Source of the DNA: Phaeoceros laevis
Lineage: Eukaryota; Anthocerotophyta; Anthocerotopsida; Notothyladales
Reading direction: 5' to 3'
Assembly (NCBI GenBank): GCA_049999765.1
Contig: JBNGIQ010009470.1
Coordinates: forward strand, 388,856-452,855
Length of the DNA: 64,000 nucleotides
Shown here: in pieces, positions 45,401 through 57,501 of the stretch
Position numbering within the stretch: the stretch's first letter is position 1
Layout: each line of letters opens with the position of its first letter
Made by a program: the position numbers and the translations under genes
The notes under the pieces: generated by a model
Seen by the model: only the letters and a program-made list of their open reading frames with translations
What the model was told of the DNA's origin: nothing
The model's database searches: none

Positions 45401-47409
45401 GCACTAGCCATCTCAGATATCCTCCCCCTTCCTTGTTAAGGGAGCGAGGCAGACTAGACTACAGTATTCCACTCCATCCAGGTATCTGCCCAAACGCAGC
45501 TGTGTGTGCACAAGTGAAAACCATCCTGATGTCGCCACTCGCTTCCATCAAGTCAACTGGAACCTTCGATGGAGCTACTACGGAAGGAGCCCGGAGCTTA
45601 GTCGAAAGAAAACAACAAACAGCCCAGCCCAGCCCAGCGTGAGAGGACATCAGAAAAGATTCAAAAGAAGGCATGGCATCATCCCTTGGGCACTGGGCAG
45701 GAGTCGCAGGACTCTGGAGCCAGAAAACCAAATCAAAAGGACTCATTGACGAATTTGACGAGGTGTCCGGTTCCCAAGCTGGGACGCGGTGTTGGACCTG
45801 GCCAACTAACCGGTCGTAGACTATGTGCATGATGTGGGGACCGGCAGAAGGCTGTGAAGAGACAAGTCCTGATTCCTGGCGCAGCGCCTACCGAACTCCG
45901 AGTCAGAGCCTGGTCTCCCGGTTTTTCTCCTCTCACCGGGAAACGGCTCTCCTCTCTCTCTCTTTTGCCATGGCGTTACCATAAACCATACGACGCACGG
46001 CAGGCCGTGCCATGCGGCCAAGAAATAGGGTCGCCCGAGAAACACGTCTGGTTAAGGGCAGCATGGGTGGAAGAGGACTTGGATGGGGTGCTTTGCATTC
46101 CCCCATCGGTGTCTCGATTCTCTAGGGAGCTGAGCTTTTACCCAGAGTAGTACACTATGGTAACCATGGTTCAGGTTCTATGGGTTATGGGTAGCCGGTA
46201 TGGCAAATGCCACTGTCGGAGCGGCTATGTACCCGAGCTCCCGAGCTAGGGTTAGCATGCCCATGGCTTCGACATCCCCAGGTGGACGCACTAACACGCC
46301 ATGTCATGGCAGGAGAGAGAGGGTAGCCGTTTCCCGGTGAGGCAGCAACCGGGAGACAGGCTCTGACCAAGGAGTTCCAGGCGCTGCGCAGTCCTGGGGT
46401 TACGTCTGACCACCACCAAGGGTGGGCTCAGTCAACGATTTCCTGAGCAGGCAGGCAGGCACCACAGCGCAGCAGCGGTACCGGCGGGCGGGCGGGCGGC
46501 TTAAACGACGACAAAGCCAGCATTAATAATACGAAGCTTGCTCTACTAGCCTACTACCTACCTCGCGTGGTGCTGCGGAAGTGGCGGCACAACGCCAGAA
46601 TGCTCTCATCAGCAAGCAAGCAGACAGCCGGCAACGAACGGTAGCAGCACCCGGGGACGCAGCAGCGGCGCAGCATCCATCGGAGCCGGCACGCTCCCCA
46701 ACTCTGAAGCTGTGGAGCGGGGCGGGACGGGGCGTCAGGTAGGGGTGGCCGGCTGCCACCGTTGTACGGATTTGCGCTCCCTCCCCTCACCTTTCCTCCT
46801 CCATCCACCTTCCTTCCGCCTGTCTGCTTATTACAAGTCAGGAGAGTGGGGCTTCCCAAGCCCGCCCGCATTGTGGCCAGCTCCTGGCTGGATCTATCAC
46901 GGCACCCGCACGGGTGGACATTGCTTTGGGAGAGGGCCAGATCGCTTGACCGGGTAGCCTTAAAGGAGGAGAGGAGGTCTTGCCGAGCTGAGAGAGCCGG
47001 AGTAGAGGCAGGAGTGTGCGAAGAGGTTGTGAATTTATGTGATGCCACCCGCCTTGACTGGCGCGCGTTTCCCCGACACTTGCGCACCCTTGCCCGAGAG
47101 CATTTTGGTTTGGGCTCGGCGGCCCCACGGCCTTGTCTACCCTTTCCTCCTCCCCCTTCCTCATCTGGTAGAGAAAGCTAGCTATTGAGGTGAGGTAGCT
47201 GCAGGTAGTCGTCCAGCGGCAGCTCTCTCTCTTGTTGTGGTGAAGGCCTTCCTTCCTGTCTGGCTAGCTTGTGGCTAGGCGGCTTTTGATGGTTTGCGCC
47301 CACGGATTGCTGGTAGAACTGGGCAGGAGACGCCCCCGGCGGCTGTGGGTGTGGGTGTGATAGAGATTCCGCAGACGCAGCAGTACTAGAGGAGGGGTGG
47401 GCGCCCGCA
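42461..47409. other. long gene-free stretch between the kinase and RBOH genes
   Basis: About 4.9 kb. I see only short random open frames, no transposase or reverse transcriptase and no tRNA. The first few hundred bases are the kinase 3' UTR. The last 0.9 kb turns GC-rich, with (GGCG)n at about 46482-46500 and pyrimidine tracts, fitting the RBOH promoter and leader. The middle (43.2-46.4 kb) is unexplained. Confidence 0.45.
46482..46500. repeat. (GGCG)n simple repeat
   Basis: Four tandem GGCG units directly before CTTAAACGACG, about 0.9 kb upstream of the RBOH start. Confidence 0.8.
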
Positions 47410-50400
47410 ATGGCGCACGGGAAGAGCCTGCGCTCCGACAGCTCGCTGTCACGCTCCCACACCGTGGACATGGAGATGATGACTGTGGGCAACAGCAGCG
47501 GCGGCGGGGCCTCCGGGTACTGGCACTCGGGNNNNNNNNNNNNNNNNNNNNNNNNNNNNNNNNNNNNNNNNNNNNNNNNNNNNNNNNNNNNNNNNNNNNN
47601 NNNNNNNNNNNNNNNNNNNNNNNNNNNNNNNACACGATGCTGGAGGTGATGTTGGACGTGCACATGGACTCGGTGGTGCTGCGCGGGGTGAACCAGCCCC
47701 CGGGTAGCGGCGGCAGCAGCGCCGACTCGGACCCTCTCAGCCTCTGGGCCTCCACCAACAACTCCACCACCTTCTCCGGCCCGATTAGCAGCACCGAGAG
47801 CATCGGGGACGAGCTATGGCAGTACGAGGCCACCCTGCTCAGCGATGGGTGGGAGAAGAAGCCGTCGCTGCGCAGCTCGATGCGGAGATCCGGCTCCGCC
47901 CGCATCAAGCAGCTCGCCTCGGGGATAGGCAAGCTCTCCAGGAACAGCTCCTCAGCTCGGGTCAAATCCGTGGCCTTCTCCGCGGCTGCCGCCTCCGGAG
48001 AGGGGGGCCACGCCGGGGAGCCCCGCATGACCCGCTCCGTCTCCAGCGCGGAGCACGCTCTCGAAGGCCTCCGCTACATCAACAAGGCCACCATCACCGA
48101 CGACCAAAAGTCCAAGTGGGAGGAGGTTCAGAAGCGTTTCGACAGTCTCAAGGGGCCCGATGACAGGCTTGCAAGGGCCGATTTCGCCGCCTGCATAGGT
48201 AGGTGGGTCGGTGGGTGTGTGTCCAGAAGAAGTGGGCATTTTCTTTGGTTCCTGTCTCGTTTGGTTGTTCATCCTGCTGTTTGTTGCATTGCATGTCTCC
48301 TCCAGGAATGAAGGACACCAAAGAGTTCGCCATGGAAATGTTCGAAGCCCTGACCAGGAGAAAGGGCCTCAAAGTGGAGAGCCTCACCAAAGACGAGCTG
48401 TACGACATGTGGCTTCAGGTCACGGATCAGAACTTCGATTCCCGGATGCAGATTTTCTTTGACCTGTGTGACAAAAATGGTGACGGTCGCATTACGGAGG
48501 AGGAAGTGAAAGAGGTGTTGATGCTGAGTGCCGCTGCCAATAAGTTGTCCAGGCTCAAAGAGCAGGCCGAGGAGTACGCTGCCCTAATCATGGAAGAGCT
48601 CGACCCGACGGACCAGGGGTACATTGAGGTAGTTGTTTGTCGACTCTCTCACCGGACTGGATCAATTGAACTGAGCGAGCGCAATGCCAATCCGTGCTTT
48701 TCGGGCCCCTAACGTGGCTGCTTCCTCCGATGTGTGGGAATGGATGAATGATGCAGTTGTACCAGCTGGAGACGCTCATGAACGGTCCGGTTGGGGGCTT
48801 TGGAAAGGAGGCTGTCTTACAGTACAGTCAAACTCTTGCTCCCCAGCGGGCACCCAGCAACTTCATGCTTTACACCCACAAAGCCCGCTTCTTCGTGGAG
48901 GAGAACAAGAGGAGACTTTGCATTGTTTTTCTGTGGATTTTAGCAATGGCGGGCCTTTTCACCTGGAAGTTCATCCAGTACAAGGACAGAGATGCTTTTG
49001 AGACCATGGGCTACTGCCTGAGTACAGCCAAGGGTGCCGCAGAGACTCTCAAGCTCAATATGGCGCTCATATTGCTGCCGGTCTGCAGAAACACGATAAC
49101 GTGGCTTCGTTCCACCTTCCTAGGAAGCATCATACCCTTCGATGACAATCTTAATTTCCACAAGGTGAGTTGAGCAGCTTCACATGAATGTATCGCTGGC
49201 TTCTGCTTTTTATGCCATTTTTTTGGTCTCCTACAAGTCAACCCCAAAAGGGCGTCCATGTCTGCTACTGAGTCCCACCGTTGCTTTGTGCAGGTCATAG
49301 CTAGTGGCATAGCTGTTGGGGTACTTGTTCACGGCATCGTTCATCTCTCTTGCGACTTCCCGAAGATCGCGTCTGCGGATGCAGATTTGTTTCAGAGAAC
49401 ACTGGGGGATGACTTTCAATACAAACAGCCCGACTTCTGGTACTTCATCAGGAGCATAGAGGGAGTAACAGGCATACTTATGGTGGTGTTGATGACCATA
49501 GCCTTCTGTCTGGCGACCACGTGGTTCAGAAGGAATATTGTCAAGCTGCCTTGGCCCTTCCACAACATGACTGGGTTCAACGCATTTTGGTATTCGCACC
49601 ACCTATTCGTCCTGGTCTACATCCTGCTCATTATCCATTCCATTTTCCTCTTCATGTCACATGGGTGGAAGTCGAAGACGGTGAGCAAACGCTACCTTGC
49701 ACTCAGACTTGAAGCTATCGAGCATGTTTCCTACAGAGCGTTTGTAACAAACGTGTGTGCTGCCTTGAATATCTGCAGACATGGATGTATCTTGCTGGGC
49801 CTTTGCTGCTCTACATGGGGGAAAGAATACTCCGGGCTTTTCGAGCTGGCAGATACCATGTCAAAATTATCCGGGTAAGTTCCTGCTTTCATCCAAGTTT
49901 TCTGCTGTTCTTACTCTTCGGGGGCGGTTTTCTAATGTGGTGTTCATCTCCTCAGGCCTCTCTGTATCCTGGGAACGTGCTGTCTTTGCAAATGACTAAA
50001 CCACCGGGGTTCAGATACAAGAGTGGAATGTACATGTTTCTCAAGTGCCCTGCGATATCAAGCTTTGAGTGGTATGTAGTTTCCTTCCTAGTGGCTTTAG
50101 CATCGTATGTTACTTTGGGGGATATATGCGTAGTGCTGACAGGCCTCCACGTATGCAGGCACCCATTTTCGATCACTTCAGCACCTGGAGATGACTACCT
50201 TAGCGTGCACATTCGTACTCTTGGAGACTGGACAAAGGAACTAAGGAGAGTGTTTCAAGAAGCCAATGAATCCGCACATCAGAAGGGTCTGCAGACAAAG
50301 AGTGGGAATCTTCGAGTCATGTTTGACACGCGGTAAGGGAGTGAGCTCAGCGCACACCTAGCTGTCAGGTTGTCAGCCGCCAGAAAACAGTGGTCAGAGA

Positions 50401-51407
50401 TTACAGCAAAGTTCCTGCCCTTTTGCAGATCTTTTCCAAGGTTGGAAATCGACGGTCCTTACGGAGCTCCTGCACAAAGCTACAAAAAGTATGATGTGAT
50501 GTTGCTTGTGGGGTTGGGCATCGGTGCGACCCCTTTTATCAGTATTCTGAAGGACATGCTCTACACTTTTAGAGAAGAGTCAGCTCAGGTGTGTGGCAGT
50601 TTCAATTTGTATGGGAGTGTTGGTGGCTACACTTGGCAACCAGTATTACCAACTCCGCTCCCTGAGAGTCTCCATGGCGAGATTCGTCGCACTGTCGGTT
50701 CTCATACTTTCGGCGTTGTGTGTATGCAGTCGGACTCTTCAACTGACTTAAGCGCCGGCACCACCGGCAGCAAGCCCGATGAGAGCCCTGTTTCTAAGAA
50801 GAGGCGAGGTTGCACAAATGCCTACTTCTACTGGGTGACTAGAGAACAAGGGTCCTTCGAGTGGTTTAAGAATGTGATGAATGAAGTGGAGGAAATCGAC
50901 AACAAGCAGGTTATCGAGATGCACAATTACTTGACTAGCGTGTACGAGGAGGGAGATGCCAGGTCTTCCCTTATCATGATGGTGCAGGCTTTGCAACATG
51001 CCAAGAACGGCATCGACATTGTCTCTGGAACTAGGGTGAGATGCTACAAATTCCTATCCTAACCCCACATCTGTGTTCTTCCATGACTCCTTGGTCACTC
51101 TCATCACACGTCTTTTCCTACAGGCTCGAACTCACTTTGCCAGACCCAACTGGAAGAAGGTGTTTTCGAGACTTGCAGCAACGCACAGAGGGGAGAGAGT
51201 TGGTGAGTAGTGCTTTGCTGGATAGCCATGGGTCTTTGCTTACCTGTTGTGCCAGCTGTCCCTTCCCGCTTACCTCTTGATGTCTAAATTGCAACAGGTG
51301 TGTTCTACTGCGGCCCAGCTGGTTTGGCCAAGGAGCTGGACGGTCTGGCACGGCACTACACTCAGAAAACTAGTACCAAGTTTGTTTTCCACAAGGAAAA
51401 CTTCTAG
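47410..51407 (+). CDS. RBOH: respiratory burst oxidase homologue (NADPH oxidase)
   Basis: Plasma-membrane enzyme passing electrons from cytosolic NADPH through FAD and two haems to apoplastic O2, giving superoxide. Exons: 47410-48198 (with a 100-N gap), 48306-48628, 48757-49164, 49294-49680, 49779-49874, 49956-50071, 50159-50332, 50429-50589, 50730-51035, 51124-51202, 51298-51407. Order: Ser-rich N-terminal regulatory region, RBOH-type segment ([20 protein letters not shown]), EF-hand [18 protein letters not shown], six membrane helices with haem histidines ([13 protein letters not shown]...IIHS), FAD motif [17 protein letters not shown] motifs GLGIGATPF and [11 protein letters not shown], and the C-terminus FHKENF. 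The Ser-rich linker before [11 protein letters not shown] is a usual variable loop. The start ATG lies before the gap in a frame that differs from the later frame, as expected for an arbitrary gap length. Confidence 0.95.
47532..47631. other. assembly gap (100 N) in RBOH exon 1
   Basis: Exactly 100 N. It removes part of the variable N-terminus between a Gly/Ser-rich segment and the conserved start of the N-terminal regulatory domain. Confidence 0.99.
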
Positions 51408-52120
51408 TTGTGTCGCGTCGTCTTACCAGTATCCTTTCTGAACTATGATCCGCCATGTAGATTATCATCCACCTGCTGTAAGATTAACTTAAAAGGACAC
51501 CACCAGCCATTGTTGTCCGTGTAAACAGAGTTTGCCATTTTTGCTCGAGCTATCCTCCCGACCTCGTGGGCTCCGGTCTCCGGTCCAATACGAAAATGTT
51601 TCCTTATCCTTCTAGCCGCAAACGGCTGGAACCCAATTTCACTAGTCTACTTCATTGCTGGCAGCTGATAGTTCTATGGTTGCTGGACTGGTAGTTTTAG
51701 ATGATGAGTGTGCCTCGCTCCTTCAAGTCGAGGCTTCCTTTTCATTATCTTCGAGAGCTGAAGTAGCAGGCTTTCTCCCTAACTCTCCATCCCATGCAGG
51801 GCATCTATGCGTGCAATCGGTTAGTAAGTTACTGGATAATAAACGAGATTCTTGCTCTAATAAGTCGCCCTTGGGAGGGCAGGGTGTGTGGTGTGCTTTG
51901 GAAGCAACGAATCAAGTTTTCTGAGGGCATGATTGTGGGTGGGTGACCGTCACGAGAGTATCTAATGGCGCAAAATTATGCAAATCACCTACAATGAACG
52001 CGAACTCCCTTGCGCGTTTGCCAGGGCCAATGAGAACTACAGTACACTAGTTTGAACGAACAACGGTATACAAAACTTAAGTGGTCTGAGTTTTGAACAA
52101 GCGCGCAGCTTTGCTCGGAT
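51408..52120. other. intergenic between RBOH and the kanadaptin-like gene
   Basis: About 0.7 kb, containing the RBOH 3' UTR and the promoter of the next gene on the same strand. Nothing else was recognised. Confidence 0.5.
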
Positions 52121-55100
52121 ATGGCTTCCGAAACAGAGATCCATGGAGATCCAGCAAAGGAGAGCCTCTCCCTTCCTCAAGAGGGGGAGGCAGATGATCT
52201 GGAGTTCAAGAAGCCTGCTGAGGACCGAATTGTTGAGGCAGAAGATGCGCTTGCAGCTATTCAGAAGGACATGAAACCTCCAGTGACCCCACCTTATGTG
52301 AAACCACCTTGGAGTGCGCCGCCTGAGCACCCCTTCTTTTTCGAAGTGATCAGGGAAGGCAGCACCGTTGCCACTCTGGACGTGTGAGTATTCTGGGCGG
52401 GGGGTTCGTAGTTGGAGTTGCTGACATTTGAATTAGGGTTTGTGTGGATTCTGGTCGTTATGCTAATACTACAGATGCAGATCAGTGAAGCCAGCGTACA
52501 TGTTTGGAAGAAGTGACACCTGTGATTTCGTTCTCGAGCATCCCACGTCCTCTCGTTTTCATGCAGGTATTGTCCTTACTTGCACTAGCTGTAAATTGAA
52601 GGCTCTTAAGTTGTTGCCCTGTGCCCAGTCTGATGTCTGTGCTGAATTTTCTGCACAGTACTTCAGTACAGAGAAGGTGGAGGCATCTCTATCTATGATA
52701 ATGGGAGCACACATGGCACTTTTGTCAACAAGAACCAGGCAGGGTTTGTCGTAGCTTTGGAAAAATTGTGAAATAATCTGTCTGGAGTCCTCAGTCCCTG
52801 AGTCCATGTGATCAGGCCGAATGACAGTCTGGAATGTCATTGCAGATTGCTCCGAAAGTCTATATCCCAGTACGAGTTGGAGATGTTTTACGCTTCGGCC
52901 AGTAAGTTTCAGTTTTCCCCATGTCATGGACAGTGTTCAGCAGTGGGATGCCGGAAAGTCAGGAGGGTCAGTTCGTGTCACTGGGTTCTGTATGCTTTGC
53001 AAAAGAAGGTCTGTCGAAGATGTTCTTTTGTGAGTGAGCTGCTCCTGAGTTGCATGGTTTCCTAGAAATCATTGTTGAACTTGTAGCTGAAAGTTTTGAG
53101 TGAAGTCGGTCCTAGCAGCTGCTTATCTGCTGTAAATTATCAGCAATGCTGGCTATTGACTTGCAACTGGAGTGGCGCAGCTCATCTCGCTTGTACATCT
53201 TTCAAGGGCCCAGTGAACTTATGCCAGAGGTGCTGACATTGCTGTTAATGCAATTACCAATGCGAGCTTTGAAAATGCAGTGTCTTCGAATGTAGCCATA
53301 AGTGCCAGAATAGAATCATCTGATCTTATTGTTGATTCGTCAGGAAGCCTCACCCAAGTCTCATCAAGTATCGTCCAGAGCACGGGAGCTGGCGTTGGAA
53401 AGGAAAGAAAAAGCAGAGTCCTTACGGCGGGCAAAGGCTGCAGCAGTTGCAGCAGAGGGAATATCATGGGGTATGAAAGAGGATGCTGAAGAAGAGGAGG
53501 AAGAGGTTCGTCAGTTGATACGTTTTCCTGAGCTGTGAGAGTTGTAAGCAGTTTGGTGGAACATTCTGCTGCTTAAACCTGTTACTAACGCTATTTTGTT
53601 AGTTTAACCCAAGTGTATTTATTTGTCGCATCATTCAGGAAAATCTTGACGAGGTTACTTGGAGAACGCATAAAGGTCAGCTTACGGAGAAGACACGAAC
53701 CTGTCTCTTGTAAGTCCAAAAAAAAAAAAAAAAGGTTTGTTTTCCTGCTTAACTTCATGATCCATATTCTGTGATGCGTGGCTAATTCAGATAACCATTC
53801 GAAGTTGGCATGTACCTCGGCATTCTCTTCAACTTTACTTTTGTGCAGCTGGCCAACTTGAAGAAAGAAATTGACTCGATTCAAGCCAAAGAGATTGCAC
53901 AAGGCGGTCTTACGCAAGGGCAACAAACACAAATAGCACGAAATGAACAGCGCATAGAGCAGGTACATTGGCTGTTTTGCCCTGATCTCACCACAAGTAA
54001 AGAATTAGGTTTTTGTCCTAATGGCTACAAGTTGCCTTTGTGCAGCTTATGGAGGAACTTGACAGTTTGGAGGAAACTCTGAATGACAGCATAAGGGAAA
54101 GTCTTGGTGCCCGCACTCGGAAAGCAGAATTTGGTAAAAGGCCTGGCTTCCTTGATGAGGATGACGACAACAATTCAAGGTGTGCTGATTTCATGAAATG
54201 TCCATTGCTTGGTGCGGTGGCAACTGGTTGGGCGCCGGGTTGCTATGTGCTCTGAATTGGTCATGCCCTTGCTGACTTAGGTATGACTCGGTTTCACAGT
54301 GACGATGAGTTCTACAACCGAGCAACGAAGTCCAAGGATAAGAAGAAACACGGTGGAACAGAACAGCAGGTTGAAACAGCAGAGTCACTGTTAGAAAAAA
54401 GATTCAGTATTGATCAAGCAGTTGAGAAGGCGAAAGCTGAAATAGAAGCGGAAGAGAAAAAGAAAGTGGGTGCAGAGGAGTCATCAGTCAAGCTGGACAG
54501 TGTCGATCCTTTGGATGCTTTTATGACGAATGTTTCCAAGGACATGAGTATGTACTCTCTGGGATACCCTATGCATCACAGTGCAAGCAGTTTTTGTTGG
54601 GTTCTAATGTGTTCCAATTGCGGCAGAAATGGATAGGACGGCAAGGCTCACGAAACGACTAGAAACACTTAATGCAGAAAAAGAAAGACTAGTTCGACTG
54701 CTAAAGATTGCAGATCCAACGCAAGAAGCTTTGAGGAAATGGGAAGTCAAGTCCAAGTCGTTGGAGGTGGAGCAAACTGGCTCGATTGCATCTATAGTTG
54801 CAAGCAGGGCAGTCCGGGTGGCCGTGAGTCGGCTTCCAGGAAAGGCTTCAGTTCCTGGAGGTTTAAAGTCTCTGGTCCAGAAACAACCCGGTGAGATTGT
54901 GGAAGAGCGTAACAAAGGAGCTTCGGAGCAAAGTAAGGATGCAGGGCCACAGCTTGAGGTTGATGCTAAGGTGAAGGAGAGTGAGATTCCTAAAAGTGAG
55001 ATCAAGGCTTTGGAGCCCCCATTGTGGCTTGGTGCTCCCAAGCGTAAAGAGAAAAGTGATCCGGCCGAGGTGGAAATCGAGGAAGCAGACGCCCCAGGGG

Positions 55101-55579
55101 ACTTTTTGGAGTACAAGGACAGGCAAAAGGGAAACGTAGGACTTGGTAGTGAAACCTTGCTGCCTGCTGAGCCATCAGGCCTCGTTTTGCGAAGCCCTCC
55201 AGTCGCAGCTGAGATTGGAGAATGTCACCAAGCCACAGCCACAGTCATCAATGATGAAGCCCAGGATGCAGCTGCAGCTGATGCTGTGGCACTACTGCTG
55301 CGGCACAAAGGTGGATTGGCCTCAGCTGTTGCAGCCGAAGAGAAGCGAGGCAGAGGAGAAAAAAACAGGAAAAAAAGGAAGGTGACAAAAGTTCAAGTAG
55401 CTGGTGATGGGGAAACCGAATACGAAGGTTGGGTACCTCCTAAAGGTTTGTTCGACAGAACTCGTTCCCTTGGTCATGTATCACTGAGATAGACATTGCC
55501 CTCTGTTGATGGTTGTTTGCAATGCATAGGTCAAACTGGTGACGGTAAAACATCCCTGAACGATAAGTTCGGATACTGA
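52121..55579 (+). CDS. kanadaptin-like FHA-domain protein (SLC4A1AP homologue)
   Basis: Nuclear FHA protein; the family is conserved in eukaryotes and linked to RNA processing, with its exact role open. Exons: 52121-52383, 52481-52566, 52659-52738, 52846-52901, 53181-53229, 53344-53505, 53639 to about 53709, 53849-53962, 54046-54179, 54300-54547, 54627-55445, 55530-55579. Hallmarks: PPWSAPPEHPFFFEVIREGS, FHA core FGRSDTCDFVLEHPTSSRFHA and NGSTHGTFVNKNQ, GISWGMKEDAEEEEE, VTWRTHKGQLTEK, coiled coils, FLEYKDRQK, and the conserved C-terminus EYEGWVPPK plus GQTGDGKTSLNDKFGY. The acidic coiled-coil middle is typical. Intron 3 seems to use a GC donor. The junction after 53709 does not keep frame with the next clear exon, so an unseen microexon or an indel at the nearby A-run is possible. 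Confidence 0.88.
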
Positions 55580-56694
55580 TGAGGTGGAGGAGCTTCCCCG
55601 GGCTTGGAAATGGACATGTAGTACACTGTAGAGCTGGAGAATCACCTACTATTGCAACTCTTATGTAATTAAACGAATGAGCTGCGCTCATCTACAATCT
55701 ACAATCCCTGCAGAACGAACCGAGCTGCGGAGGCATCTCTCTCCTGTCACAGTGTTGCCCGACATTTGCGGCTAGTCTCTGAGATTGAGGAAGTCCGTTG
55801 TGCTATCTAGTAAACTCATGTTCCACAGCTCACGGACTCGGCGTCACTGAAAAGCCGTGTAACGCTGTTCGGACGATCCCTTTTTACGACGCATCTGTAG
55901 GAACTCAGAGGAGGAATCGGAGTCCCATTCCGCCGCGAAGGATTCTCGATGGGGCTTGCGCCTCCTCCGCAACAGGCGCAGCAGCGCGTTGAATGGCTTC
56001 CTGACAATTGCCCACAGTGCTCTGCGGCTTACTCTCCACCTCGGTCGCTTTCTCCTCCTCGTCCCCTGCTCGCCGCCAGACCAAAGAGGATCTTCCGGAT
56101 TCAGACCGTCATAGTCTTGTGTTGTCGCAAAATCCTCCGTCCTCCGATCTCTTGCTCCAGGAGCCCGATGAATTCTCACTCTGCGCCTCAAGGAAATGAG
56201 AAACGGAGGCATCCTGCATCTCTGAATCAGGAGTGTGTGCCCCACAGGACAGATCGGTTAGCGAGCCGGAAGGGATGAAGCATCAGCGGGTAAGTTGCAG
56301 ATCACGAGCTCTACTCCACTTGGCCGTCAGTGTCGGCGAGTGTTGAGAACCTCCATATTCGCTCCTCCAACAAGAGCTGGATCGACCTTAGCCCTTACTA
56401 TTTTTATCCCCCTTACGGCTGACAGTAATCTCAGTCAACCATCATCCGGCAAGACACTTCGCCTGTACCGGTCGGGCAGGAGCTAAAAAACACTTGGGAG
56501 AGGGCGGGCCCCTCTCCCCATGCCTCCTGCCATGTTCATCATCCTCGCCACCCTCTCTTTCCTCCTCACCTTCCTCTAGCGTAGGCGTCTTCGATACGGC
56601 TCTACTCTCCACCGTACCGGCGCGCACCGGCAAACTTATTGCAATTATTTTCTGCCATCGACGACCTTAACGCATGTTCCCGTGGGGCTCTTAA

Positions 56695-56858
56695 GGGTTA
56701 AGGCATGTTTCGCCGTCTCCTTTGCGCGACGCAAAGGAGNNNNNNNNNNNNNNNNNNNNNNNNNNNNNNNNNNNNNNNNNNNNNNNNNNNNNNNNNNNNN
56801 NNNNNNNNNNNNNNNNNNNNNNNNNNNNNNNNNNNNNNNGAAACATGCGTTAACCCTT
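56695..56858. mobile_element. possible MITE-like inverted-repeat element spanning a gap
   Basis: AAGGGTTAAGGCATGTTTC on the left has an inverted copy GAAACATGCGTTAACCCTT on the right (18 of 19 match). A perfect 10-base hairpin CTCCTTTGCG-CGA-CGCAAAGGAG abuts the left gap edge. Inverted termini around an unassembled centre suggest a small non-autonomous DNA element or a foldback. Confidence 0.4.
56740..56839. other. assembly gap (100 N)
   Basis: Exactly 100 N in intergenic DNA, bounded by inverted repeats that may have caused the gap. Confidence 0.99.
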
Positions 56859-57501
56859 CGTTTCGTTTCACGTCGCGTCCGCCTAGTCCGAGCTGATAAC
56901 TTTTCCATGGCTGTGTGTGACATTCCTCCGGACTGTCCTTTCGATGTGCAGGTTAGCCTTCTAGGGGCTTGCTAGTGTTGTAAACTTGGAAGTCACACGA
57001 GGAAGGCACCGCTTTGGATTTCTCTCGACAAAACGCCGACATCTAGAGAAATCGACAAAAGTTAACAGAACAGTTGCGACTCAGAACCAAGCCGTCTGGA
57101 ATAGACTCTGTATTCACCTGACAACGCAAACTATGCAGAGTCGAGTCCATTGCGCCTGGCAAATGCTCTTGTGAGGGCCAAGTACCGATTCTTGTGCGGC
57201 AGTCTGTCTCCCGCATTATCCAAAAGCGAGGAGCAAAAAGACCTCAACTCCTTGTTAACCTGCGGTAGGGGTGCCGGCTACTTAGTGTTTATAAGATCAC
57301 GAGCCTGACATATGTAGGCATTTGAGCAACGAGGAAAAGGTGAGAATCGGATCACCTGAAAATTTATCAACAGTGCGTTGTACGCATCCAGTATCTTACT
57401 CGCACGCCCAGTCTGCAGCATCAGCAGGACAAGATGCAAGAAAAATCTGAGCCCAACAATGAGATTTAACAGTCACAATACTGAAGTCCCAAAGTAAACC
57501 T

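Larger units (their letters stand above)
55580..57501. other. intergenic between convergent kanadaptin-like and VPS35L genes
   Basis: About 1.9 kb holding both 3' UTRs, a 100-N gap (56740-56839) and an inverted-repeat element flanking that gap. No gene was recognised. Confidence 0.5.

Noticed and set aside
47397-48311. 304-codon frame crossing the RBOH gap from 47397
   Set aside because: The continuous frame depends on the arbitrary 100-N length. The pre-gap part in that frame is not RBOH-like.
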